Source: Noviherbaspirillum pedocola
GTDB lineage: Bacteria > Pseudomonadota > Gammaproteobacteria > Burkholderiales > Burkholderiaceae_D
NCBI RefSeq assembly: GCF_016632335.1
Contig: NZ_JAEPBG010000004.1
Location: forward strand, 62,001-126,000
Reading direction: 5' to 3'
DNA: 64,000 nucleotides
The position numbers and the translations under genes were made by a program. The stretch's first letter is position 1. Each line of letters begins with the position of its first letter. This document shows positions 27,562 through 36,163 of this stretch, piece by piece. The notes beneath the pieces were generated by a model. It was not told where the DNA came from. It did no database searches and worked only from the letters and a program-made list of their open reading frames with translations.

Positions 27562-29535
27562 TCAAAACGCGGCCAAGTCTCCGAATTTTTCCACCTCGCG
27601 GCTGCGTTTATCCTTCTCGGTAGTCACATAAACCGAGGTCGTGCTGAGCGAGCTATGCCCAAGCAGATCGCGTATGGTTTCCAGGGCAATACCATTATGA
27701 ATGCCATGCGTGGCAAATGTATGCCGCAGCCAGTGGGTGGACGCCTTGCGCAGCTTTGTCGCCATGTCCAGATCGCCGGCAAGCAATGAGTTGGCGACCT
27801 CTTCGAAAAAGGATTTGAGTACCCTGTACAAGCGCACCGCCGAGAGCGGCTCTTCGGGTGCAAGCGCCGCATTCGCCGCCGGGATCGCAGCAATCAACGG
27901 CACGTCTTCCACCACCTCCCTCAGGCTCGCGTAACCGCGATGCTGAAAATACATCCGGATTTCATTCACCACATTTGGATTCAGTTGCACAGTTCTGAAT
28001 TTCCCACCCTTTCCGCGCACTCCGATTTCCCACTGCAATTCCTCCTCGCCCCGGCGAGTGAAGGACTTCAGATCGCGACGCCGCAGCGCAACGAGTTCGG
28101 AAAGCCGACAACCGCTGCTATAGGCAATCGCGAGGATGAACCGCAGACGGTGATAGCGCGCGTCACGGGGCATGCACGCAAGATACTCCTTGACGATTTT
28201 CCACTCGGCAATCGTCAGCGAGCGCGACACTTCAATGCCGACCGTCACCGGTTTGGCCAAGTGGGGAAGGGCGCGCAGAGGGTTGTGCAACAGATAACGC
28301 TGGTCGACAAGCCACTGCATCAGATTCTGCACAATGCCTAGCGCATGCTTCTGCGAACGTTCCGACAGCGGCCCTTCAAAGGGGCGCCATAGCGACGACA
28401 GTCTCTCGATGCCGCGCGGCCCCATCCAGCGTTTTTGCGGAATACGGTAATACTGCGCCCACACCTCATCGCTCTGGCGCCCGAGATACCAAAGGAAATT
28501 TCTGTAGGAAATGCAATCTTCCACGGTGAGTGAGCTCAGCGCCTTGCCGGCCTCAAGTATGGACCAGAGAAGAAAGCGCTCGGCTTCCTTCCGATATGCG
28601 CGCTGCGTATGTCCGCCCTTCGGATAGCGTGCAAGCCACGCATGTATCGCTTCGAGATCGTTGCGGGCGGAAATGCCGGCGCGGTCGCCGCGATTCGTTC
28701 CATAGGCGCCGTTGAGCTCATGGGGAACCAGAAAGCTTTCCAAAGGCGCGATGTCCGTACGAGCCGGTGGCGGGGCCAGCATGGTCGTGGTCCATTCCCT
28801 GCGCGGCTTGATCCCGCGCGCCGACAGTTTCATCCCCAGCGATGCCTCGGTTTCGGGCAGCATCAGCCAGTCCATGATCTGCCGGGCTGCCTTTTCACCG
28901 ACACGCGGCACCTTGGTGTACCAGCGGTAGCCGCGTGAATTGATTGCATTCACAAGCTGCTCGATCGTATGCAGGCCGGCAGCGGTAAGACGCTTCGCGA
29001 TGACGGGGTCGATCCATCCCCCCACGCCGTCGGATGGGCGCGGGTCCGCGCCCGTCAATTCCTCGACCTGCCGCAACACGGCCAGTTGCCTGCTGCGCAG
29101 ACGGTTGTTCCGCACGCTGCGGCGATCCAATCCAGGCGTCGCGCCGCCATATTCTTCCTGGAACAGCTCGATCAGTTCCTGCTCGGTATAGGTTTCATAC
29201 GGGTCGCGCTCTTCCCGAAACTCGTCGAGCGTGGGCACATGCGCGCCGTATTTCACCCGCAAGGCTTCCGGCTCCAGGCGTATCAGTCGGCTGCCAGAAC
29301 CATTCCCGGTGCGGCGGGCGGCCACCATCAACTGTTCCCGCACCCACTTCAACATGGACTTCGCGACACGCAGGTCCATATCCGTTCCTTCCGAATCTGG
29401 GTCTTCGACGGTTTCCAGGTAGCGCCGAGCCAGCGTGCGCAAATCCAGTCCGTCCAGGTAGCCACGGTAGAAGGCGAAATGATGACGTCCCAGTTGAATC
29501 AGGACCGTGCCACGTGCAGTCCAGGCAGAGGGCAT
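27562..29535 (-). CDS. Large tyrosine recombinase linked to the partition module
   Basis: A 657-residue site-specific recombinase, far longer than XerC/XerD (about 300). The N-terminal third is family-specific. It contains a helix-hairpin-helix-like segment (IAKRLTAAGLHTIEQLVNAI and KVPRVGEKAARQIMDWL). A core-binding domain follows (ARYPKGGHTQRAYRKEAERFLLWSI), then the catalytic domain with Arg in SSGCRLSELVALRRRDL, Lys in VRGKGGKFR, His601 and Arg604 in HWLRHTFATHG, His627 in LLGHSS and nucleophile Tyr636. All catalytic residues are present. Similar large recombinases sit near the origins of secondary replicons in Burkholderiales, where dimer resolution is a likely role (inference). Confidence 0.9.
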   Translation of the reverse strand: MPSAWTARGTVLIQLGRHHFAFYRGYLDGLDLRTLARRYLETVEDPDSEGTDMDLRVAKSMLKWVREQLMVAARRTGNGSGSRLIRLEPEALRVKYGAHVPTLDEFREERDPYETYTEQELIELFQEEYGGATPGLDRRSVRNNRLRSRQLAVLRQVEELTGADPRPSDGVGGWIDPVIAKRLTAAGLHTIEQLVNAINSRGYRWYTKVPRVGEKAARQIMDWLMLPETEASLGMKLSARGIKPRREWTTTMLAPPPARTDIAPLESFLVPHELNGAYGTNRGDRAGISARNDLEAIHAWLARYPKGGHTQRAYRKEAERFLLWSILEAGKALSSLTVEDCISYRNFLWYLGRQSDEVWAQYYRIPQKRWMGPRGIERLSSLWRPFEGPLSERSQKHALGIVQNLMQWLVDQRYLLHNPLRALPHLAKPVTVGIEVSRSLTIAEWKIVKEYLACMPRDARYHRLRFILAIAYSSGCRLSELVALRRRDLKSFTRRGEEELQWEIGVRGKGGKFRTVQLNPNVVNEIRMYFQHRGYASLREVVEDVPLIAAIPAANAALAPEEPLSAVRLYRVLKSFFEEVANSLLAGDLDMATKLRKASTHWLRHTFATHGIHNGIALETIRDLLGHSSLSTTSVYVTTEKDKRSREVEKFGDLAAF

Positions 29536-30138
29536 AGGAGCGAAAGAGTGGAATGAGTGGTTAAGGCTGCGGTCGGGACATTACCCGCGAGATTCCGCAG
29601 GGGAACAATGAAACGCGCGCAGCGATTTTAGCAGCAAACATTTCCTAAATGGATAATGGGACTTATCAATGCATAAGTTATGGCGAGAATGAACCTGGAC
29701 ATTGCCGGGCTGGAATTTTCGTCTGACGCTAGACGTGTCGCCTGGATTATCGGAGTTCCTTTCAGGGCAGACGGCACAGGAAGCAGGGACGCATGCCAGA
29801 TACCAGCGCCATGCCCTGGCGCGGTGCCTCAACGTTCGGTGCGCCGCAAATGAAGCTGTAAGAAGAATGAGCATTGCAGTGGAGGCGAAGCGGCAAGGTC
29901 AGCGATTTCTACTGTATCGCGCAGGCAAATGGACTTACCAAGCGCGCCGCCTTTACGCGTGCGCAATTTCCGATGAGTTACATCTGTTGCGCTCTTCAAT
30001 GTAACGATCGTGACATTCTTCCCTCCTAGTATCACGCCCGCAGCACGAGTCGAACCCGTTGCTCGTGGCTGCACACTGGCGCCCTCTCATAGAGAGCCGG
30101 GCGCGCAGTCACTTTCCTATTGATGCAAGAGGATACGC
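29536..30138. other. Intergenic region without a convincing gene
   Basis: About 600 bp between the recombinase and the phosphoesterase. A plus-strand frame of 100 codons (29702-30004) has no recognisable features and poor ribosome-binding context. A purine-rich AAGAGGA lies just before the phosphoesterase start. Near 30040-30110 a CACGAG/CTCGTG inverted repeat resembles the T-arm side of a tRNA but does not fold into one. Confidence 0.5.
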
Positions 30139-31935
30139 ATGAAGCACAAGCGCATTTCCAAAGTCGTTCTATCGTATGTGATCGGTACGACCGTCCTGTC
30201 CAGCACTGTTCCGCTCACCGTGCATGCGGCCCCAGCCACTTCACCGGTTTCAGCAGCAACACCAATTGAGCATGTGATCGTCATCATCGGCGAGAACCAT
30301 ACGTTCGATAACTTGTTCGCGACCTACCAAGCCAAGCATGGACAGCAAATCTCCAATCTGCTGTCCAAGGGCATCATCAAGCCCGATGGCACACCAGGCC
30401 CGATGTTCGGCAAATCCGCGCAACAGCAAGCCGACAACCGACAGATTTACAAGATCGACCCAACGCACACTGACCCCTATGCGACGCTGCCGCAACCGCA
30501 GACCACGTATGCCACTGGCTTGCCGCCGGGCGTGCCCGATGCGCGCTTTCCGGCTAACCTGCCGAACGGGCCGTTCCAGATCACACGCTATGTCCGCTAT
30601 GACGCGCACACCGGCGATCCGCAGCATCGTTTCTTCCAGATGTGGCAGCAATACGATGAAGGCCGCCTCGACCTGTTCCCCTGGGTCGCGACAACCATCG
30701 GCACAGGCGGCCAGAATGCCGCGCCCGCACCGACTCCGGCCAACACCTTCCAGGGTTCGGAAGCCATGGGCTTCTACAACATGCAAAGCGGGGACGCGCC
30801 GATTTTCCGAGAGCTTGCGGACCACTACGCAATCAGTGACAACTACCATCAGCCCATCATGGGCGGCACCGGCGCGAACTTCCTGGCGATCGTGACCGGA
30901 GATTTGGCCTACCACAATCAGAATGGCCAGCCCGATACGCCGCCGGCGAACCAGATTGAGAATCCGGATCCGCAGGGCGGCACCAACAACTTTTATCAGC
31001 AGGACGGCTATGCGGGCGGCTCCTACGTCAACTGCGCGGACCAGAACCAGCCCGGCGTGCCAGCCATTTCCCGCTACCTGTCCAGCCTGCCGTACCAGAG
31101 CCATAACAATGGCAATTGCGCCGCCAATACCTACTACCTGGTCAACAACTATGGTCTCGGCTACAAGGCCGACGGTACGCCGCAGCCGCTGGGGCCGACG
31201 CATTTCACGTTGCCGCCACAGCACATCCCGACGATCGCCGATGCGCTCAGCACCAAAGGCGTGTCCTGGAAGTGGTATAGCGGCGGTCGTAATGCGGATG
31301 GCACCACGAGCAGCGAGTATTGCGGCATCTGCGATCCGCTGACCGGCTTCACATCGATCATGACTTCCTCGCTGAAGAACAACCTGGTCGGCATGGATGC
31401 GCTGGACCATGACATGGCCGATGAGAAGCGTATGCCCGCAGTTGCCTTCGTGCGTCCGCCGGAAAGCCAGGCAGGCCATCCGGCGAATGCGACCGTACCG
31501 GACTATGAGAAGTTCGTTGCGTCGTTGATTGCCAAGGTGAAGAACAACCGGGAGCTGTGGAAGAAGACGGCAATTCTGGTAACGACGGATGAGGGCGGTG
31601 GATACTACGACTCCGGCTATATTCAGCCGGTCGACTTCTTCGGCGATGGCACCCGCATCCCGCTGATGGTGGTCTCTCCGTATGCCAGGAAGGGCTATGT
31701 TGACCACACCTATTACGATCATGTGTCGATCCTCAAATTCATCGAGGCGAACTGGGGACTGCAGCCCTTGTCTGCGCGCAGCCGTGACAACCTGCCCAAT
31801 CCAATCATCGATACGCGTAATGACCCGTATGTGCCGATGAACCGTCCAGCCATCGGCGACCTGATGAACATGTTCGACTTTCAGCATCACCGCAACGACA
31901 GGGACCAGGACGACAGGCGCGACAACCTGCGGTAA
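30139..31935 (+). CDS. Secreted phosphoesterase (phospholipase C / acid phosphatase family)
   Basis: A 598-residue exported enzyme of the phosphoesterase family (PF04185). A signal peptide ends near VHA-AP. The conserved start of the domain reads IEHVIVIIGENHTFDNLF, containing the metal-binding Glu-Asn of this family. Later motifs are DHYAISDNYHQPIMGGTGANFL, VTTDEGGGYYDSGY and RIPLMVVSPYARKGYVDHTYYDHVSILKFIEANWGL. The length and motif order fit acid phosphatase/phospholipase C homologues acting on phosphomonoesters or phospholipids. It is followed by a strong terminator, so it is monocistronic. Confidence 0.9.
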   Translation: MKHKRISKVVLSYVIGTTVLSSTVPLTVHAAPATSPVSAATPIEHVIVIIGENHTFDNLFATYQAKHGQQISNLLSKGIIKPDGTPGPMFGKSAQQQADNRQIYKIDPTHTDPYATLPQPQTTYATGLPPGVPDARFPANLPNGPFQITRYVRYDAHTGDPQHRFFQMWQQYDEGRLDLFPWVATTIGTGGQNAAPAPTPANTFQGSEAMGFYNMQSGDAPIFRELADHYAISDNYHQPIMGGTGANFLAIVTGDLAYHNQNGQPDTPPANQIENPDPQGGTNNFYQQDGYAGGSYVNCADQNQPGVPAISRYLSSLPYQSHNNGNCAANTYYLVNNYGLGYKADGTPQPLGPTHFTLPPQHIPTIADALSTKGVSWKWYSGGRNADGTTSSEYCGICDPLTGFTSIMTSSLKNNLVGMDALDHDMADEKRMPAVAFVRPPESQAGHPANATVPDYEKFVASLIAKVKNNRELWKKTAILVTTDEGGGYYDSGYIQPVDFFGDGTRIPLMVVSPYARKGYVDHTYYDHVSILKFIEANWGLQPLSARSRDNLPNPIIDTRNDPYVPMNRPAIGDLMNMFDFQHHRNDRDQDDRRDNLR

Positions 31936-31968
31936 AGCTGACTGTTTATGGGCCTGAACATCGGCAGA

Positions 31969-32014
31969 GGGGCGAACCGCCATCGCAGCGATGCGGTTCG
32001 CCCCATTTTGTTTT
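31969..32014 (+). terminator. Rho-independent terminator of the phosphoesterase gene
   Basis: Long stem: GGGGCGAACCGC (31969-31980) pairs with GCGGTTCGCCCC (31993-32004), and the inner CATCG/CGATG extends it around a three-base loop with one bulge. A T-rich tail (ATTTTGTTTT) follows. Confidence 0.88.
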
Positions 32015-32312
32015 GCATGAGCGCTGCGCGAAGCTCAATCGTCAAGCGATCGGACAGCACCTATGGCGTGTCATCAAGTGGACCTGCGGAGGATTGCCCG
32101 GTCATTGGCGCGTTAATGGTAATGAGCGCGGCGCGTGACGCTGAGATTGCCACCCGTTACGACAAGACCGTCCAAAACTTCCTCGGCGCAATCCATCTCG
32201 CTACCACTGTTATCCAGCGCAATTGATGAAGCGCCCAAGTTGTCAGATGGTTGTCAGACGGAAATATTAGGATGGTGTCGTCTTGCGTTGGCGAGACCTC
32301 CAGAAAACCTTC

Positions 32313-32341
32313 CCCGCGATCGTCACGGTCGCGGGTTTTTT
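32313..32341 (+). terminator. Rho-independent terminator without an obvious gene in front
   Basis: CCCGCGA (32313-32319) pairs with TCGCGGG (32329-32335) and six Ts follow. No clear gene lies between the previous terminator and this one, so a short untranslated RNA or the end of a decayed gene is possible. Confidence 0.7.
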
Positions 32342-32484
32342 CAACGACGCCGCAGGTACGCAACTGTGGTGTCATCACGAAGGAGTGCACGACCGTCTGA
32401 TGCCGAGCTGAACACAAGAATCACCGGGATGTCGCATCCGGTCGTGCCAGGTCCAACGGCGTCTGGAGGACCTGTCGAGAAAGT

Positions 32485-32595
32485 ATGCGCATTCTGCAAA
32501 GGGCAAACCTCGCGAAAGCGGGGGACGCAAAGTCACCGGTCTACCGGATCAGCAAGCAGTTGATCCCATGACGGCAGGACTGCCAGAAAGCGCAT
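32485..32595 (+). promoter_or_regulatory. c-di-GMP-I (GEMM) riboswitch
   Basis: All hallmarks of the class I c-di-GMP riboswitch are present. The outer stem is ATGCGCATTCTG (32485-32496) with CAGAAAGCGCAT (32584-32595), one mismatch in twelve. The conserved core is GGGCAAACC (32501-32509). A stem capped by a GAAA tetraloop follows, then GGACGCAAAG (32523-32532) with the CACCGG receptor strand, and a second arm built on GGATCA/TTGATCC. It lies 77 bases upstream of the S8 peptidase ATG with no gene between, so it should control that gene. Confidence 0.93.
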
Positions 32596-32641
32596 GCCAG
32601 CAGCAGCCATTTCTTTTCTGTAGCAGGCGCGCGTTTCTGCA

Positions 32642-32668
32642 GTTCTGTTTAAGCCAATTAAACAGAAC
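32642..32668 (+). promoter_or_regulatory. Perfect hairpin between riboswitch and start codon (candidate expression platform)
   Basis: GTTCTGTTTAA (32642-32652) pairs perfectly over 11 bp with TTAAACAGAAC (32658-32668) around a 5-base loop, ending four bases before the ATG at 32673. No normal ribosome-binding site is seen outside it. No T-run follows, so it looks like a translational rather than a transcriptional switch. Confidence 0.65.
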
Positions 32669-32672
32669 AGAA

Positions 32673-34484
32673 ATGAACAACACCAACCAGCAAAAAGACC
32701 ACTTCGTGGCGCGACGCGCCATTCCCCGCAAGCTCACGCTTGCCTTGCTTCTCAGTCTGCTCGGCTGTGGCGCCGTCATCAGCGCCAGCGCCGCCCCTGC
32801 TGCTTCGGAACAGTGGGCAAAGGGCCGCATCCTCGTGATGCCGCGCGCCGGCCTGCCGGAACAGGCGCTTGCCGCCATCGCCGGCACTGTTGGCGGCCAT
32901 GCCCGCAAGGTCGGCCAAAGCGACCTGCATATCGTGGACCTGCCCGCCGGCGCGTCCGAGACGGCCGCGGTGCAGCACCTCTCGCAAAACCCGCACATCC
33001 AGTTCGCCGAACTGGACCGCAAGGTGTCGGCCAAGTTCACGCCGAACGATCCGTACTTCGGCAGCGAATGGCACCTGGCCAAGGTCAACGCGCCGAGCGC
33101 TTGGGACACCACCCAGGGCGCTGGCGTAACGATCGCCATTCTCGACTCCGGCGTTGACGGCTCCCACCCGGACCTCGTTCCGAACCTGGTGGCGGGCTAC
33201 AACTTCTACGACAACAACACGAATACCGCGGATGCATGCGGCCACGGCACCGCGGTGGCCGGCACCGCAGCAGCAGTCAGCAACAATGGCGCGGGCGTGG
33301 CTGGCGTTGCAGGCCAGGCCAGGATCATGCCGATCCGTGTGGCCTATTTCGACACCACCTACAACGAGTGCTATGCCTACTACAGCACCATTTCCAATGG
33401 CCTGACATGGGCCGCTGATCACGGTGCAAAGATCGCCAATGTAAGCTATGGCGGCGTCGCCGCGAGTTCGTCCATCATCAGCGCCGCGCAGTACATGCAG
33501 AGCAAGGGCGGCCTGGTATTCGTCTCGGCAGGCAACAACGGCACACAGGACAACACCACGCCGACGTCTTCGATGATCGTGGTCTCCGCGACGGATCAGA
33601 ATGACAACCTGTTCAGCTGGTCGACCTACGGCAGCTTCGTGACCCTGTCCGCGCCGGGCGACGTGTGGACCACGTCGAACGGCAGCGGCTACCAGGAATG
33701 GATGGGCACCTCCTTCTCCAGCCCGTTGACCGCCGCGGTCGGCGCGCTGGTCATGGCGGCCAATCCGAGCCTGACCGGAGCATCGGTGCAGAACATCCTG
33801 CAGTCCACCGCAGTGGACCTCGGCGCGGCAGGCAAGGACATCTACTACGGCTATGGCAGGGTGAACGCCGCCGCGGCGGTGCAGGCCGCGCTCACGAGCC
33901 CTGTAGCCGATACCACGGCGCCGACGGCTTCCATCACGTCACCCGGAGCGGGCAGCAGCGTCTCGGGCGTCGTGCCTGTCAGCGTCTCGGCAGCCGACAA
34001 CGTCGGCGTGACCAGCGTGCAGCTCAGCGTCAACGGCACGGCCGTTGCTACCTCGACGAGCGCACCGTTCTCGTTCAGCTGGGATTCGACCGGCGTGGCA
34101 AACGGCTCCGCGACCCTCGTTGCATATGCCTATGACGCCGCCGGCAACAAGGGCGCTTCCTCGATCGTGACGGTCAACGTGGCGAATGCCACCACGATGG
34201 TCGCCAAGGATACGACGCCGCCTGTTGTCTCCATCGTCAACCCGGTCCCCGGCATGGTCTCCGGCACGGTGTCGGTCAACACGAACGCCAGCGACAACAA
34301 TGGCTCCGCAGGTATCAGCCAGTGGATCTATGTCGACGGCGCGCTCAAGGCCCAGGGCACCGGTGCCACCCTTAGCTATAGCTGGAACACGCGTAAACTC
34401 GCCTCCGGCACGCACACCATCCAGGTAGTGGCCAAGGATGCGGCAGGCAATCAGTCGTCGACCTCGGTTCAGGTCACCCACTAA
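32673..34484 (+). CDS. Secreted subtilisin-family (S8) peptidase with C-terminal Ig-like domains
   Basis: A 603-residue exported serine protease. A signal peptide (LTLALLLSLLGCGAVISASA) and an inhibitor-I9-like propeptide are followed by the S8 catalytic domain: Asp158 in ILDSGVDGSHPDL, His191 in CGHGTAVAGT, oxyanion Asn288 in VSAGNNG and Ser347 in GTSFSSPLTA. Two bacterial Ig-like domains follow (DTTAPTASITSPGAGSSVSGVVPVSVSA and DTTPPVVSIVNPVPGMVSGTVSVN), typical for surface or matrix binding. A c-di-GMP riboswitch and a start-site hairpin lie upstream, so expression should follow the c-di-GMP level. A lipoprotein gene follows 75 bp later. Confidence 0.93.
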   Translation: MNNTNQQKDHFVARRAIPRKLTLALLLSLLGCGAVISASAAPAASEQWAKGRILVMPRAGLPEQALAAIAGTVGGHARKVGQSDLHIVDLPAGASETAAVQHLSQNPHIQFAELDRKVSAKFTPNDPYFGSEWHLAKVNAPSAWDTTQGAGVTIAILDSGVDGSHPDLVPNLVAGYNFYDNNTNTADACGHGTAVAGTAAAVSNNGAGVAGVAGQARIMPIRVAYFDTTYNECYAYYSTISNGLTWAADHGAKIANVSYGGVAASSSIISAAQYMQSKGGLVFVSAGNNGTQDNTTPTSSMIVVSATDQNDNLFSWSTYGSFVTLSAPGDVWTTSNGSGYQEWMGTSFSSPLTAAVGALVMAANPSLTGASVQNILQSTAVDLGAAGKDIYYGYGRVNAAAAVQAALTSPVADTTAPTASITSPGAGSSVSGVVPVSVSAADNVGVTSVQLSVNGTAVATSTSAPFSFSWDSTGVANGSATLVAYAYDAAGNKGASSIVTVNVANATTMVAKDTTPPVVSIVNPVPGMVSGTVSVNTNASDNNGSAGISQWIYVDGALKAQGTGATLSYSWNTRKLASGTHTIQVVAKDAAGNQSSTSVQVTH

Positions 34485-34495
34485 CACTGCTTCTC

Positions 34496-34517
34496 CGGCC
34501 GGCGACTGCGCCGGCCG
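34496..34517 (+). other. GC-rich hairpin between peptidase and lipoprotein genes
   Basis: CGGCCGGCG and CGCCGGCCG form a perfect 9-bp stem around ACTG. It lacks a T-run, so it may act as an mRNA-stabilising or partial-termination element that uncouples the two genes. Confidence 0.5.
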
Positions 34518-34559
34518 CGCGGGACTATCCCGATAGGGCAATTCAGGGAGATACACATC

Positions 34560-35837
34560 ATGAAACAACGCAACACAATCGGACTTCTGAGCGCACTTGT
34601 CTCGGCCGCCTTGCTTGCTGCATGCGGCGGCAGTGGTGGCAGCGACACCAGCACCGCATCGGCCGGCTCGAACGGTTCGACCGGCACTAACACGACTAGC
34701 ACGACCACCACAACGCTGGCCAGCAGCGGCACAGTTGGCGTGTCGCTGACCGACGCGCCGTCCTGCGGCTACGATGCGGTCAACGTCACCGTGACCAGGG
34801 TCCGACTCAATCAAAGCGCCACCGCATCCGACACCGACGCCGGCTGGACCGACATCACGCTCAACCCGGCGCGCAAGATCAACCTGCTCGACCTGTCCAA
34901 TGGCGTGCTGACCGCGCTGGGCGACAGCCAACTGGCCCCAGGCCATTACACCCAGATCCGTCTCCTGCTCGATCCGAATACCGGCAACACGCTGGCGAAT
35001 TCGGTGATCAGGTCAGGTACCACGACTGAGGTTTCGCTGTCGACGCCGAGCGCGATTCAGACCGGCATCAAGCTCGTGACTGACTTCGATGTGACGGCGG
35101 GACAGCGTACCGACCTGGTTCTCGACTTTGACGCTTGCAATTCCATAGTCACGCGCGGCAATGGCACGGTGATGCTCAAGCCGGTCGTGAAAGTCCTGCC
35201 CACAGCGCTGAACGGCATCGACGGCTTCGTCGGCGCCGGCCTGGCCGCGAACCATGTCGAAGTGTCGGCGCAGCAGAACGGCCAGATCGTCGCCAGCACC
35301 GCGCCGGATGCCGTCACCGGCGAATTCAAAATGCCGCGCCTGGCCGCGGGCAATTACGACGTCGTCATTACCGGCGACGGCCGCGCCGTCACCGTCATCA
35401 CCGGCGTTCCCGTGACGAGCACGAGCGGCGAGGTAGTGGTGTCCACCAGCGCCGCACCGATCGTGCCGGCAGTTGCCTCGAGCGCCGCGCAGAGCATCAG
35501 CGGCACCATCACGCTGAATCCGGTAAGCACCTCAGTCGGCGCCTATGTGGCGGCACAGCAGACTCTGGCGTCGGGCACGCCTGTGACGATCCGCTATCGC
35601 GCGGCCAACCTGGACACGGGCGACTACACGCTGGCGAGCCTGCCGACGGTGGCTCCTTCGGTCGCGCAGTACAGCGCAAGCTTGCCGTTGACTTTTGCGA
35701 CGCAAGCCACGATTACCCCCGGCATTGGCCAGTATGCGGTGCAGGCTTCGGCAACGGGCTACACAGCGCAATCGGTCAGCCCCATCACCATTACTGGCGC
35801 AGACCAGACAGGCGTGAATCTGACGCTGAGGCCGTAA
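34560..35837 (+). CDS. DUF4382 lipoprotein (copy 2)
   Basis: A 425-residue paralogue of the lipoprotein at 10197-11417. It has the same build: lipobox LLAAC, a longer Ser/Thr/Gly linker, DUF4382 (GVSLTDAPSCGYDAVNVTVTRVRLNQS, DAGWTDITLNPARKINLLDLS) and a beta domain with NGQIVASTAPDAVTGEFKMPRLAAGNYDVVITGDG. Much of the sequence is identical to copy 1. It follows the S8 peptidase by 75 bp and may be read from the same riboswitch-controlled transcript. A GGGAGA ribosome-binding site precedes the ATG; a terminator follows. Confidence 0.85.
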   Translation: MKQRNTIGLLSALVSAALLAACGGSGGSDTSTASAGSNGSTGTNTTSTTTTTLASSGTVGVSLTDAPSCGYDAVNVTVTRVRLNQSATASDTDAGWTDITLNPARKINLLDLSNGVLTALGDSQLAPGHYTQIRLLLDPNTGNTLANSVIRSGTTTEVSLSTPSAIQTGIKLVTDFDVTAGQRTDLVLDFDACNSIVTRGNGTVMLKPVVKVLPTALNGIDGFVGAGLAANHVEVSAQQNGQIVASTAPDAVTGEFKMPRLAAGNYDVVITGDGRAVTVITGVPVTSTSGEVVVSTSAAPIVPAVASSAAQSISGTITLNPVSTSVGAYVAAQQTLASGTPVTIRYRAANLDTGDYTLASLPTVAPSVAQYSASLPLTFATQATITPGIGQYAVQASATGYTAQSVSPITITGADQTGVNLTLRP

Positions 35838-35886
35838 CAGCGGCTTTGCTGCAATCATTTGCCGTCGACGCGTAGCGAAACCCCCG

Positions 35887-35921
35887 AAGCCGGTCGTTGC
35901 ATTGCAGTGGCCGGCTTTTTT
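35887..35921 (+). terminator. Rho-independent terminator after the lipoprotein gene
   Basis: AAGCCGG (35887-35893) pairs with CCGGCTT (35911-35917) across a loop of 17 bases and is followed by Ts. Confidence 0.75.
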
Positions 35922-36112
35922 AGCAGTTCGTCACGGCAGAGCCGCATTCAGAGTTAAACGTCAAGATTCAAGATCCGTTTGTCTGTGGTGACGCACGTCT
36001 GCTTCGTCCTGCGTTCCGGATATTTTGCTCAGCGCATCGAACCAGCTCTTTCCCCGATAACACCAGAAGACCATACTGAGTCCGATACATTTCCTGCAAA
36101 TCGGCGAAGAAC

Positions 36113-36138
36113 AAAAAAGCCGCCTGTACAGGCGGCTT
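36113..36138 (-). terminator. Rho-independent terminator of the S53 peptidase gene
   Basis: Read on the minus strand, AAGCCGCCTG and CAGGCGGCTT form a perfect 10-bp stem around two bases, followed by a run of Ts. It lies 26 bp after the S53 stop codon. Confidence 0.9.
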
Positions 36139-36163
36139 GAGAAGCGGGGTCGCGGACTCGTAA

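Noticed and set aside
29702-30004. 100-codon plus-strand frame in the gap after the recombinase
   Set aside because: No ribosome-binding site, no recognisable feature and no conserved composition; left as intergenic.
30040-30112. tRNA-like text (GTTCGACTCG with CACGAG/CTCGTG) upstream of the phosphoesterase
   Set aside because: The stem and loop lengths do not fit a T-arm, and no anticodon or acceptor arm can be folded; probably chance or a very worn fragment.
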